This document shows, in pieces, positions 1 to 10,784 of a stretch of DNA of 64,000 nt. The notes under the pieces are model-generated. The model saw only the letters and a program-made list of their open reading frames with translations, was not told the origin of the DNA and ran no database searches. The position numbers and the translations under genes were made by a program. The DNA is from Amycolatopsis australiensis (GTDB taxonomy: Bacteria > Actinomycetota > Actinomycetes > Mycobacteriales > Pseudonocardiaceae): NCBI RefSeq assembly GCF_900119165.1, contig NZ_FPJG01000006.1:930001-994000 (forward strand), given 5' to 3'. The first letter of the stretch is position 1. Every line of letters begins with the position of its first letter.

Positions 1-123
1 AATCGAAAAAATTACGCGTTAGGTCTGGCCCAGGCCGTAATCGCCCGCTAGATTGATCACCGAACGAGGCGTGGACCAGTGGTTCACCCGTGCTGATCCG
101 CTCGACTGAGCGGTCCCCGAATT

Positions 124-175
124 CCGCGGGCCGGTGCCGTTGCACTCCCCTCCCCCGACCGGCACCGGCCCGCGG
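124..175 (-). terminator. Long inverted repeat after the sugar-uptake operon
   Basis: Arms CCGCGGGCCGGTGCCG (124-139) and its exact reverse complement (160-175) enclose a 20-base pyrimidine-rich loop. It starts eight bases past the stop of the minus-strand MFS gene, so it probably ends that transcript. No U-run follows. In bases 1-123 I see no supportable gene. Confidence 0.6.
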
Positions 176-183
176 TTCCACGT

Positions 184-2815
<2,632 letters not shown>

Positions 2816-2886
2816 CTAGGTCTTCACTCGTCCGTGGGGAAGCCCGTCGGCACGATAAAGTCCCAGATCAGACGAGGAGGAGCGCC

Positions 2887-3534
2887 GTGTCCGACATCCA
2901 GGCCGCGAAGGTGCCGGCAGAAGCCACCCCCTTGCGCCGTCAGCCGGTCCAGCAACGCAGCGCGAAGCGGGTCGAGCAGATGCTCGACGCGAGCGCGGCG
3001 TTGATCGACGAACTCGGTTACGACGCACTGACGACGACGCTGATCGCCAAGCGGGCGGGCGTGGCGGTCGGTTCGCTGTACCAGTTCTTCCCGGACAAAC
3101 GCGCCGTGGTGCAAGCGCTCACCGCCCGCAACTTGGAGCGCTTCGTGGCGGCGGTGAACGAACGCCTGAAGCAGCTGGGCCCGGAGCACTGGTGGGACGT
3201 CGTCGACTCGATCCTCGACATCTACCTGGAGATGCACCGCTCGGTCCCCGGCTTTTCCAAGGTCCACTTCGGCGACATCATCGACCGTCAGCTGCTGGAC
3301 GAAACCCGCGACAACAACGCGGTGATCGTGGATTCCCTGACCGAGATCCTGACGGCCCAGGTCGACCGCCCGGTGGAGGACCTGCGGTTCGCGATCACGA
3401 TCGCCAACGAGGTGGCGGACGCGTTGTTGAAGCTGGCGTTCCGGCGAGAGCCCAGTGGCGACGAGAAGATCGTCGCCGAGGCGAAGTACGTGGTGAAGGG
3501 GTACTTGGCGGCTCGGTTCGGAGAGCAGTCCTAG
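2887..3534 (+). CDS. TetR/AcrR family transcriptional regulator
   Basis: The protein has 215 residues. After a basic N-terminus, RSAKRVEQMLDASAALIDEL leads into a helix-turn-helix ending in KRAGVAVGSLYQFFPDK, the typical TetR DNA-binding signature (about residues 20-70). The rest is a helical ligand domain with no recognisable ligand class. The GTG start at 2887 follows a strong GAGGAGG-type ribosome site. Its divergent position makes it the likely regulator of the glucosidase and transporter genes. Confidence 0.88.
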   Translation: MSDIQAAKVPAEATPLRRQPVQQRSAKRVEQMLDASAALIDELGYDALTTTLIAKRAGVAVGSLYQFFPDKRAVVQALTARNLERFVAAVNERLKQLGPEHWWDVVDSILDIYLEMHRSVPGFSKVHFGDIIDRQLLDETRDNNAVIVDSLTEILTAQVDRPVEDLRFAITIANEVADALLKLAFRREPSGDEKIVAEAKYVVKGYLAARFGEQS

Positions 3535-3577
3535 CTGTCCACAGAAGTTGTCCACAGGTATGCACAGCTGTGGACAA
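3535..3577. promoter_or_regulatory. Cluster of three DnaA-box-like sequences
   Basis: Right after the TetR stop lie CTGTCCACA (3535-3543), TTGTCCACA (3548-3556) and its inverted copy TGTGGACAA (3569-3577). TTGTCCACA is the form preferred by high-GC actinobacteria. The last two sit in an 11-base perfect inverted repeat (3547-3557 and 3568-3578), which could also act as a terminator between the two convergent genes. Confidence 0.55.
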
Positions 3578-3582
3578 CCCGG

Positions 3583-4767
3583 TCAGCCGAAGTTCTGGTG
3601 CTCGCCTCGGTAGGTCGGGACCGTGCGCTCCACCTGGTCGCCCTGGATCAGGTGGTAATGCGTGAAGCGCTCTGCCAGTTCGCCCGCCTTCGCGTGGCGC
3701 AGCCAGACCCGGTCGCCCAGCTTCAGGGTGCGGGCCGCACGGCCGGTCACCGGCGTTTGGACCTCGCCCGCCCCCTCGAAGCCCAGCAGTTTCAAGCCCG
3801 TCGGCAAGTACGGCTGCGGCTGGCGGGATGGTCCTGTGGGGCCCGAAGCGATGTAACCACCCGAGAACAGCGTCGCGATCTTGCGTGTCGGACGGCGCAC
3901 CACCGGCAACGCGAACAACGCCGCCGGGCGAGGGTGGAAGCGGGAGTAGCCGTCGAACAGCGTCGGGCCGATCAGGCCCGAGCCCGCTGCTATCTCCGTG
4001 ACCACGGCGTCCGCCCCGGTGGACTCGATGCTTCCGGTGCCGCCGCCGTTCACGAACTCCAGCGGCGTCACCGCCTCGACCGCTCGGACCGCTTCGCCCC
4101 TGCGCCGGTTCAGCTCCGCTGCCGAACGGCGTTGCATCCAGCCGATCACCGCCTGGTTGACCCGGCGGCCGGCCGCGTCGCCGAGGCCCGCGATCTGGCC
4201 CTCGTACGCCATCACGCCCACCAGGCGGAACCCCGGGCGCGCCACGATCTGCTCCGCGAACGTCGATGCCTGCTTCGGCGTGAACACCGGCGAGCGGCGC
4301 GTGCCCACGTGGACTCCCGGCAACGGGCGCCACGACGCGTCCAGCTCCAGGCACACCCGGATTTCCGGGTGACCGTGGCCCAGCGCGGCGTCCACCAGGT
4401 CCAGGTGCGACGGCGAGTCGACCATGATCGTGATGGCCGCGCGGGCCTCGTCGGACGCGGCCAGTCGGCGGAGTGCCTCGTGGTCGGCCGTCGGGTAGGC
4501 GACGACGATGTCATCGGTCGTACCCTGCTCGACGTGCCAGATCGCCTCCGCCAGCGAGTAGCACATCAGGCCCTCGAAGCCCGGCATCGCGAGCACGCGC
4601 TCCAGCAGCGCCCGGCAGCGGACCGACTTGCTGACCACCCGGATCGGCTTGCCCGCCGCGCGACGGCGGAGGTCTTCGGCGTTCGCGTCGAAGGCCGCCA
4701 AGTCGACTACCGCCAAGGGGGGATCGAGGTCCTTGGTCGCCAAGTCGTACACCGTCGCACTGGTCAC
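3583..4767 (-). CDS. Fold III PLP enzyme (alanine racemase N-terminal domain; amino acid aldolase/deaminase type)
   Basis: This 394-residue protein belongs to the D-threonine aldolase/D-serine dehydratase-like group (COG3616 type). The N-terminal barrel carries IRVVSKSVR, whose Lys47 is the likely PLP-binding lysine. The C-terminal beta domain ends with a VWLRHAKAGELAERF block. I do not see the His-x-Cys zinc pair of true D-serine dehydratases, so the reaction is uncertain. It is divergent from an FAD-linked lactone/alditol oxidase. The two are, as I recall, often neighbours in actinobacteria, which suggests a shared but unidentified pathway. Confidence 0.75.
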   Translation of the reverse strand: MTSATVYDLATKDLDPPLAVVDLAAFDANAEDLRRRAAGKPIRVVSKSVRCRALLERVLAMPGFEGLMCYSLAEAIWHVEQGTTDDIVVAYPTADHEALRRLAASDEARAAITIMVDSPSHLDLVDAALGHGHPEIRVCLELDASWRPLPGVHVGTRRSPVFTPKQASTFAEQIVARPGFRLVGVMAYEGQIAGLGDAAGRRVNQAVIGWMQRRSAAELNRRRGEAVRAVEAVTPLEFVNGGGTGSIESTGADAVVTEIAAGSGLIGPTLFDGYSRFHPRPAALFALPVVRRPTRKIATLFSGGYIASGPTGPSRQPQPYLPTGLKLLGFEGAGEVQTPVTGRAARTLKLGDRVWLRHAKAGELAERFTHYHLIQGDQVERTVPTYRGEHQNFG

Positions 4768-4792
4768 GAGGTCTAAAGTACGACACGAAGGC

Positions 4793-4821
4793 TTGAAACG
4801 CGAATACTATTCACTTACTGT
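4793..4821 (+). promoter_or_regulatory. Sigma-70-like promoter for the lactone/alditol oxidase gene
   Basis: TTGAAA (4793-4798) and TACTGT (4816-4821) are separated by 17 bases, in a locally AT-rich stretch about 30 bases upstream of the oxidase start. Both hexamers fit the housekeeping consensus moderately well. This is a prediction by eye. Confidence 0.45.
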
Positions 4822-4851
4822 TTCGGGCACTCGACGAGGAAGGGTGCGCGC

Positions 4852-6147
4852 ATGACCCGGTGGACCAACTGGGCGGGCACGGCGTCCGCCTCGCCGCAGC
4901 ACGTTCACCAGCCGCGCAGCGCGGCCGAGATCGCCTCGACGGTCGCCGCCATCGCCGCGGCCGGCCGGACCGTGCGCCCCTGGGGCAGCGGGCACTCCTT
5001 CACCGCGATCGCCGCCGCCGATTCCGACGCGCTCGACCTGCGTCACTGGACCGGGATCGAACAGGCCGACGTGGAGACGGGTCTCGTGACCGTCCGCTCC
5101 GGCACCACGATCCGGCAGCTCAACGCCGAACTCGACGCGCTCGGGCTGGCCATGACCAACCTCGGCGACATCGACGCGCAGACCATCGCCGGCGCGATTT
5201 CCACCGGCACCCACGGCACCGGCGCGAAGCTCGGCGGCCTCGCCACCCAGATCGCCGCGCTCGAACTCGTCCTCGCGGACGGCACGATCGTCAACTGCTC
5301 GGCCGACGAAAAGCCCGATCTCTTCGCCGCCGCCCGCGTCGGCCTCGGCGCGCTCGGCGTGATCACCACCGTGACGCTGCGGTGCGAGCCGGCGTTCTTC
5401 CTGCGCGCGCAGGAACGACCCGAGCCGCTGGAGCAGGTCCTCGAGGGCTTCCACGACTTCGCCGCGGAGAACGACCACTTCGAGTTCTACTGGTTTCCGT
5501 ACGGCAAGAACGCTCTGGTCAAGCGCAACAACCGGACCGGCACGGCCCGGCCGCTGAGCAAGGTCCGGGAGTTCGTCGACTACCGGATCATGGAGAACGT
5601 CGCGTTCGGCGGGCTGTGCCGGACCGGGCGGCTGATGCCGCGGCTCGTGCCGTCGCTCGGCAGCTTCGCCTCGAACGTCCTCTCCGCCCGCGAGTACAGC
5701 GACCGCTCGCACCGCGTCTTCGTCACCGCGCGAGACGTCCGGTTCACCGAAACGGAATACGCTGTTCCACGTGAATCAGTGCTCGACGTGCTCGCCGAGC
5801 TGCGCGCGCTGGTTCCGAAGCTGAAGGACCCGGTGATGTTCCCGGTCGAGGTGCGCGTCGCCGCGGCCGACGACATCTGGCTGTCGACCGCGCAGGGCCG
5901 CGACTCGGCCTACATCGCCATCCACCAGTTCGTCGGCATGCCCTACCGCGAGTACTTCGGCGCGTTCGAGAAGATCGCCGGCGCGGTCGGCGGCCGCCCG
6001 CACTGGGGCAAGCTGCACGACCTCGACGCCGGCGTCCTCCGCTCCCGCTACCCGCACTTCGACGACTTCCTGCGCGTGCGCAAGGAGACCGACCCGCGCG
6101 GCGTGTTCACCAACACCTACCTGGACCGGGTCCTGGGACCGGCCTAG
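4852..6147 (+). CDS. FAD-linked aldonolactone/alditol oxidase
   Basis: The protein has 431 residues, in the range of D-arabinono-1,4-lactone oxidase, L-gulonolactone oxidase and alditol oxidase. The N-terminal PCMH FAD domain carries PWGSGHSF, where His48 matches the histidine that holds FAD covalently in alditol oxidases. ISTGTHGTG is the pyrophosphate-binding loop. The C-terminal HWGKLHDL block is typical of the ALO domain. The ATG at 4852 is preceded by GAGGAAGGG. The true substrate (sugar lactone or polyol) cannot be told from sequence. Its stop codon overlaps that of the convergent prs gene. Confidence 0.82.
   Translation: MTRWTNWAGTASASPQHVHQPRSAAEIASTVAAIAAAGRTVRPWGSGHSFTAIAAADSDALDLRHWTGIEQADVETGLVTVRSGTTIRQLNAELDALGLAMTNLGDIDAQTIAGAISTGTHGTGAKLGGLATQIAALELVLADGTIVNCSADEKPDLFAAARVGLGALGVITTVTLRCEPAFFLRAQERPEPLEQVLEGFHDFAAENDHFEFYWFPYGKNALVKRNNRTGTARPLSKVREFVDYRIMENVAFGGLCRTGRLMPRLVPSLGSFASNVLSAREYSDRSHRVFVTARDVRFTETEYAVPRESVLDVLAELRALVPKLKDPVMFPVEVRVAAADDIWLSTAQGRDSAYIAIHQFVGMPYREYFGAFEKIAGAVGGRPHWGKLHDLDAGVLRSRYPHFDDFLRVRKETDPRGVFTNTYLDRVLGPA
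5763..5778. promoter_or_regulatory. parS-like sequence inside the oxidase gene
   Basis: TGTTCCACGTGAATCA matches the bacterial ParB-binding consensus TGTTNCACGTGAAACA at all but one position. Intragenic parS sites near the origin are common. The CACGTG core alone is frequent in high-GC DNA, so this remains tentative. Confidence 0.4.
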
Positions 6148-7094
6148 AACAACGCCGACACCGATTCGCCGTTGTGGATGCGGCGGATCGCCTCAGCCAT
6201 GGCCGGCGCGATCGACAGGATCTTCAGCTTCTCGGTGCGTTCCGCTTCCGGCACCGGGACCGTGTTGGTGCAGACGATCTCCAGCACCTCGGGCCGTCCG
6301 CCGATCCGCTCGATGGCCTTCGCGGCGAACAGGCCGTGCGTGCACGCGACCCGGATCGAGCGCGGCTCGAGTTCGGCCAGCCGGTCGAGCAGCTCCAGCA
6401 CGGTGCTGCCCTTCGCGATCTCGTCGTCGAGCACGATGACGTCCCGGCCGGTGATCTCGCCGATCACCGACGTGATCTGGACGCGGTCGTCGGGGAACCG
6501 CTCCTTCGCCCCGGCCGCGACCTGCACGCCGAGGAGCCGCGCGAAGTGCGACGCCTCCTTGGCGTTGCCCAGATCGGGTGAAACGACGGTGGTGCGGGAC
6601 AGGTCGTACTGGCGGAAGTGCTTGGCCAGCTCCTGCAGCGCGTGCAGGTGGTCGACCGGGACGCTGAAGAAGCCGTGGACCTGCGGCGAGTGCAGGGTCA
6701 TCGCGAGCACGCGGCTCGCGCCCGCGGTCACCAGCAGGTCGGCGACCAGCCGGCCGCCGATCGAGATGCGCGGAGCGTCCTTCTTGTCCGAGCGCGCGTA
6801 CGAATAGTGCGGCATCACGGCGGTGATCCGGGACGCCGAGGCGCCGCGGGCCGCGTCGAGCATCAGCAGCAGCTCGACGAGGTGTTCCTGCACCGGCTTG
6901 ACCAGCGGCTGGATGATGAAGACGTCCCGCTCGCGGCAGTTGGCCTGCAGCTGTACTTCGAGGCAGTCGTTCGCGAACCGCTGGATTTCGACCGGCCGCA
7001 AGGGCACGCCCAGGTGGGCGCAGATTTCTTCGGCCAGCTCAGGGTGCGCGCTGCCGCTGAAGACGGCGATCTCTCGCGAGGCTTCGGTGATCAC
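6144..7094 (-). CDS. prs: Ribose-phosphate pyrophosphokinase (PRPP synthetase)
   Basis: The 316-residue enzyme makes PRPP from ribose 5-phosphate and ATP for nucleotide, histidine, tryptophan and NAD synthesis. RDVFIIQPL, MPHYSYARSDKKD (ATP loop), VSPDLGNAKEA and the PRPP loop VIVLDDEIAKGSTV are all present. The PRPP loop usually reads DDMIDTGGT; here it is DDEIAKGST, as in a divergent actinobacterial subgroup, so this may be a second paralogue. The GTG start at 7094 overlaps the upstream stop as GTGA, giving translational coupling. Its stop lies on a shared CTAG with the convergent oxidase gene. Confidence 0.85.
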   Translation of the reverse strand: MITEASREIAVFSGSAHPELAEEICAHLGVPLRPVEIQRFANDCLEVQLQANCRERDVFIIQPLVKPVQEHLVELLLMLDAARGASASRITAVMPHYSYARSDKKDAPRISIGGRLVADLLVTAGASRVLAMTLHSPQVHGFFSVPVDHLHALQELAKHFRQYDLSRTTVVSPDLGNAKEASHFARLLGVQVAAGAKERFPDDRVQITSVIGEITGRDVIVLDDEIAKGSTVLELLDRLAELEPRSIRVACTHGLFAAKAIERIGGRPEVLEIVCTNTVPVPEAERTEKLKILSIAPAMAEAIRRIHNGESVSALF

Positions 7095-7741
7095 AGCGCT
7101 GAGATCGCCTCGTCGACGGCGACCTCACCCGAGATCAGCGTCAGGGTGCGGTGCACCGAAGCGCGCGTCCCGAGCAGGCCGGCGATGACCGCGGCGACGT
7201 CGTCGCGCGGGATCGGGCCGCGGTCGGTCTTCTCGGCCAGCAGGACCCGGCCGGTGCCCGGCTCGTCGGTCAGCTGCCCCGGCCGGAGGATGGTCCAGTC
7301 GAGGTCGCGGGCCTTGAGGTCGTCCTCCGCCGCGCGCTTGGCACGCAGGTAGTGCCGGAACTCCTCGGTGACGTCGGGATTCTCCGGGTTGTCGGCCCCG
7401 ATGGAGCCCACCTGGAGGTGCCGCCGGACCCCGGCCCGCTCGGCCGCTTCGGCGAACAGCGCCGCGGCGCCCCGGTCCACTGTGTCCTTGCGGGCGGTGC
7501 CGCTGCCCGGGCCGGCGCCGGCGGAGAACACCGCGGCGTCGGCACCCTTCAGCACCTCGGCGACGGCGTCCACATCGGAGTTCTCCAGGTCGAGCACGAC
7601 GGCCTGGGCGCCGGCGGCCTCGAGGTCCGCCACCTGGGCGGGGTTCCGGATCAGCCCGACCGCTTCGTCCCCGCGTGCGGCGAGCAGCCGCTCGAGCCGC
7701 AGCGCGATCTGACCGTGTCCACCAGCAATGACGACTCGCAT
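7091..7741 (-). CDS. NAD(P)-binding epimerase-like protein (atypical SDR)
   Basis: This 216-residue protein opens with MRVVIAGGHGQIALRLERLL, a Rossmann nucleotide loop of the GxxGxxA type. Later it has VGSIGADNP and DWTILRPGQL, as in the YwnB/NmrA-like 'SDR_a5' group of NAD(P)H-binding proteins. No classical YxxxK is evident, so catalysis is uncertain. It is coupled to prs by a four-base overlap. The substrate is unknown. Confidence 0.75.
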   Translation of the reverse strand: MRVVIAGGHGQIALRLERLLAARGDEAVGLIRNPAQVADLEAAGAQAVVLDLENSDVDAVAEVLKGADAAVFSAGAGPGSGTARKDTVDRGAAALFAEAAERAGVRRHLQVGSIGADNPENPDVTEEFRHYLRAKRAAEDDLKARDLDWTILRPGQLTDEPGTGRVLLAEKTDRGPIPRDDVAAVIAGLLGTRASVHRTLTLISGEVAVDEAISAL

Positions 7742-7751
7742 GGAGCCGACT

Positions 7752-8402
7752 TTAGTGCGAAGCGGGCGCCTCCGCGGTCCGGAGCAGGTGGTCGTAGACC
7801 AGCTCGTTGACCAGGCGGGAGACCGGGTCCTCGGCCAGCACGACGCGCTCGGTCCGGCCTTCGAGGTCGAGGTCGACGACCGCGTTCGGGTCGGCGGTCA
7901 CGACGGCGAGGCCGTACGCGCGGGCGCGCGGCAGGCAGTTGCCGACGTAGTCCTCGGTGAGGACGGCCGGCGAGGGAAGAACCATCGCGGCCTCGCCGTA
8001 GCGGGCGAACGGAACCGCGGAGGCCATCGCGGTGCGCCAGTGGCGCGCGACGGCCAGGACACCGACGATCTCGGCGGCCGGGGCGGGGGCGGTTCCGGCC
8101 AGCTCCGGCCAGGTCCAGGTGTCGACGGTGGCGCGGTCGGCCACCGGGCCGGCACCCATCGCGATGCGTTCGGCGTGGACTTCGGTGCGCAGCTTGGCGA
8201 CCACACAGACCTTGCGGCCGAGGATCGTGGTCTCGGGGAGCACGATGCCGTTCCAGCCCAGCTGGGCGGCCGCGGCGCGGGCGAGCTCGTCGACGCTCGC
8301 GGGGAGCTCGATCGGCGGCACCACGCGGCTCGGCATCGACCGGCTGCGCTTCGCGCCACCGGCGACCGTCGAGCGCTCGGTGTTCTGAGGTGTAGCCGCC
8401 AC
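7752..8402 (-). CDS. Conserved hypothetical protein, 216 residues
   Basis: I do not recognise this family. The GTG at 8402 is chosen because GGAGG lies eight bases upstream; a longer frame to 8459 has no such site. The protein is soluble-looking and Ala/Val-rich, with a central TWTWPELAG and a C-terminal acidic half (AVVDLDLEGRTERVVLAED). No membrane segment or signal peptide is seen. It ends ten bases before the NAD(P)-binding gene, so it is probably the first gene of an operon with that gene and prs. Confidence 0.65.
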   Translation of the reverse strand: MAATPQNTERSTVAGGAKRSRSMPSRVVPPIELPASVDELARAAAAQLGWNGIVLPETTILGRKVCVVAKLRTEVHAERIAMGAGPVADRATVDTWTWPELAGTAPAPAAEIVGVLAVARHWRTAMASAVPFARYGEAAMVLPSPAVLTEDYVGNCLPRARAYGLAVVTADPNAVVDLDLEGRTERVVLAEDPVSRLVNELVYDHLLRTAEAPASH

Positions 8403-8824
8403 GAGTCCGCCTCCTTCAAGCCTGCACTGCATCGTGACCGGGGAAAACCGGCACACCATCTGTGTAACAGCGCGACGCCGCGGCGTCGCCGGGTAGCGCC
8501 GGTGGCTGCGATCGGCGGCGCCCAGCGGTCGATGACCGGTCGGTAGGCGGTCATCCGACTTCGGCCGAACGGTGCGGCCAACCGAGTGAGGGCGGGGTGA
8601 GTGGCATTACGGTCCGCCTGCGCCCGACTACCCGTGGCGGACCCCGCCAAACCCCATCCGGTTAGCCCGTTCGGCGCAACCGATAGAGAATCCACAGTGG
8701 ACGTGGGCCGCTGAGCTGCGGTTGTCGGCCCTCACCGACATGGCGGTGAGCTACGCCGCAGCGCGCGCGTGTCCCCCGGACTAAAGTTACCGATCAGTCA
8801 CTTAGTCGCCGCCGTGGAGGACCG
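8403..8824. other. Long divergent intergenic region
   Basis: This 422-base stretch separates the hypothetical gene from the CoA-lyase pair. It holds an eight-base inverted repeat, GATGACCG (8531-8538) and CGGTCATC (8548-8555), and an operator-like palindrome near the lyase start. I see no convincing coding frame or RNA gene. Confidence 0.5.
8784..8803. promoter_or_regulatory. Operator-like palindrome before the CoA-lyase operon
   Basis: AAGTTACCGA and TCAGTCACTT form adjoining half-sites; eight of ten pairs match. It lies 21 bases before the lyase start codon, close to where a TetR- or GntR-type repressor would act. The regulator is not adjacent. Confidence 0.35.
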
Positions 8825-9895
8825 ATGCGCTCCCCGAAGGACTTCTTCGCCCCGCTCGCCCTGGGCGCGCCCGCCCCCGTGCGCGAGATCCCGGTGACGC
8901 CGTCCCGGATGATCCACTTCTTCGACCCGGGCAACGAGAAGATGGCGGCCAAGGTGCCGGACCTCGCGAAGAAGGTCGACGTCCTGCTCGGCAACCTCGA
9001 GGACGCCGTGCGCGCCGACCGCAAGGAGGCCGCGCGCGCCGGGCTCGTCGCGATCGCCAAGGCGAACGACTTCGGGAAGACGCAGCTGTGGACGCGGGTC
9101 AACAGCCTGGACTCGCCGTGGGTGCTCGACGACTTGATCACGCTGGTCACCGAGATCGGCGACAAACTCGACGTGATCATGGTGCCGAAGGTCGAGGGCG
9201 CGCAGGACATCCACTACGTCGACCGGCTGCTGGCCCAGCTCGAAGCCCGCGCGGGCCTGACGAAGCCGCTGCTGGTGCACGCGATCCTCGAGACGGCGAG
9301 CGGCGTGGCCAACGTGGAGGAGATCGCCGGCGCCAGCCCGCGCATGCAGGGCATCTCGCTCGGGCCGGCCGACCTGGCCGCGAGCCGCCGGATGAAGACG
9401 ACCCGCGTCGGCGGCGGCCACCCCGGCTACCTCGTGCGCACCGACCCGGTCGGCGACGACCTGACCGCGGGCCGGACGACCTACCAGCAGGACCTCTGGC
9501 ACTACACGGTGGCGCGGATGGTCGACGCCTGCGCGATGCACGGGATCCTGCCGTACTACGGGCCGTTCGGGGACATCCGCGACGTCGTGGCCTGTGAGGA
9601 CCAGTTCCGCAACGCGTTCCTGCTCGGCTGCGTCGGCGCGTGGAGCCTGCACCCGGTGCAGATCGGCATCGCGAAGAAGGTGTTCTCGCCTTCGCCGTCC
9701 GATGTGGCCTGGGCGCGCCGCGTGATCGCCGAGATGGGCGACGGCACGGGCGCGGTGATGATCGACGGGAAGATGCAGGACGACGCGTCGGTAAAGCAGT
9801 GCCGCGTGGTCGCCGAACTGGCCGACGCCCTCGCGGCGGACGACCCCGAACTCGCCGCGGCCTACGACGCCGCTACCAAGGAGGCCCTCGGATGA
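8825..9895 (+). CDS. HpcH/HpaI-family CoA-ester lyase (malyl/methylmalyl-CoA lyase-like)
   Basis: The 356-residue TIM-barrel protein is close in length to malyl-CoA and beta-methylmalyl-CoA lyases. [18 protein letters not shown] carries the acidic pair typical of the metal site. Later come [18 protein letters not shown] (metal-binding Glu) and [14 protein letters not shown], then [13 protein letters not shown]. Such enzymes cleave or form beta-hydroxyacyl-CoA esters with Mg2+. ATG 8825 follows GGAGGACCG. It overlaps the next gene by four bases (ATGA); the pair may act in the ethylmalonyl-CoA route or in dicarboxylate or leucine breakdown, which is inference. Confidence 0.8.
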   Translation: MRSPKDFFAPLALGAPAPVREIPVTPSRMIHFFDPGNEKMAAKVPDLAKKVDVLLGNLEDAVRADRKEAARAGLVAIAKANDFGKTQLWTRVNSLDSPWVLDDLITLVTEIGDKLDVIMVPKVEGAQDIHYVDRLLAQLEARAGLTKPLLVHAILETASGVANVEEIAGASPRMQGISLGPADLAASRRMKTTRVGGGHPGYLVRTDPVGDDLTAGRTTYQQDLWHYTVARMVDACAMHGILPYYGPFGDIRDVVACEDQFRNAFLLGCVGAWSLHPVQIGIAKKVFSPSPSDVAWARRVIAEMGDGTGAVMIDGKMQDDASVKQCRVVAELADALAADDPELAAAYDAATKEALG

Positions 9896-10749
9896 CCGAG
9901 CTGAAGCCGAGGCGGTCCGTCCTCTACATGCCCGGCGCCAACGAGCGGGCGCTGGAGAAGGCCAAGACGATCCCGGCGGACGCGCTGATCCTCGACCTCG
10001 AGGACGCCGTCGCGCCGGACGCGAAGGAAGCCGCCCGTGAGCGGGTCTGCGCCGCGGTGGGTTCGTACGGGACGCGCGAAGTGACCATCCGGGTCAACGG
10101 CCTGGACACCGAGTGGCACGACGCCGACCTGCGCGCGGCCGCGTCGGCGGGCCCGGCCGCGGTGGTCGTGCCGAAGGTGAACTCGGCGGCCGAGGTGCAC
10201 AACATCGAGCGCGCGCTGGAGCTGGGCGGCGCCCCGGACCACACGAAGATCTGGGCGATGGTCGAGACGCCGGTGGCGATGCTGCACGCGGAGGAGATCG
10301 CGGCGGCGTCCGAGCGGCTGACGGTGCTGGTGATGGGCACGAACGACCTGGCCAAGGAGCTGCACGCGGAGTTCGTGCCGGGCCGCGGGCCGTTGCTGGG
10401 CGGGTTGTCACTGTGCCTGCTGGCCGCGCGCGCGACCGGCAAGGTCATTCTCGACGGCGTCTACAACGACGTGAAAGACCTTCCCGGTTTCGAGGCCGAG
10501 TGCGAGCAGGGCCGGCAGTACGGCTTCGACGGCAAGACGCTGATCCACCCGGCGCAGGTCGAGCCGTGCAACCGGATCTTCGCGCCGTCGGAGGCGGAGA
10601 TCGACCGGTCACGCCGGATCATCGAGGCGTTCGAGGAAGCTCGCGCCGCGGGACGTGGCGTCGTGACCGTCGACGGCCGGATGATCGAAAACCTGCACGT
10701 CGAAAACGCACGGCGGGTGCTGGCGCTGGCCGAGGCCGTCCGGAACTGA
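9892..10749 (+). CDS. CitE-like CoA-ester lyase
   Basis: The 285-residue protein is the short, stand-alone CitE type (compare M. tuberculosis Rv2498c, described as acting on citramalyl-CoA-like esters). [17 protein letters not shown] is the N-terminal hallmark. [34 protein letters not shown] and [10 protein letters not shown] follow in order, and [14 protein letters not shown] closes the barrel. It lacks the citrate lyase alpha and gamma partners, so it is not part of true citrate lyase. It is translationally coupled to the larger lyase before it; the two may act on successive or alternative hydroxyacyl-CoA substrates. Confidence 0.83.
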   Translation: MTELKPRRSVLYMPGANERALEKAKTIPADALILDLEDAVAPDAKEAARERVCAAVGSYGTREVTIRVNGLDTEWHDADLRAAASAGPAAVVVPKVNSAAEVHNIERALELGGAPDHTKIWAMVETPVAMLHAEEIAAASERLTVLVMGTNDLAKELHAEFVPGRGPLLGGLSLCLLAARATGKVILDGVYNDVKDLPGFEAECEQGRQYGFDGKTLIHPAQVEPCNRIFAPSEAEIDRSRRIIEAFEEARAAGRGVVTVDGRMIENLHVENARRVLALAEAVRN

Positions 10750-10784
10750 CGACCTCGGCACCCTGCGGGCTCAGAACTTCTTCG

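Noticed and set aside
1..109. Short + strand frame ending in TGA at 107-109 that might be the 3' end of a gene
   Set aside because: A TAA lies in the same frame at 38-40, leaving only 22 codons with no ribosome site or homology.
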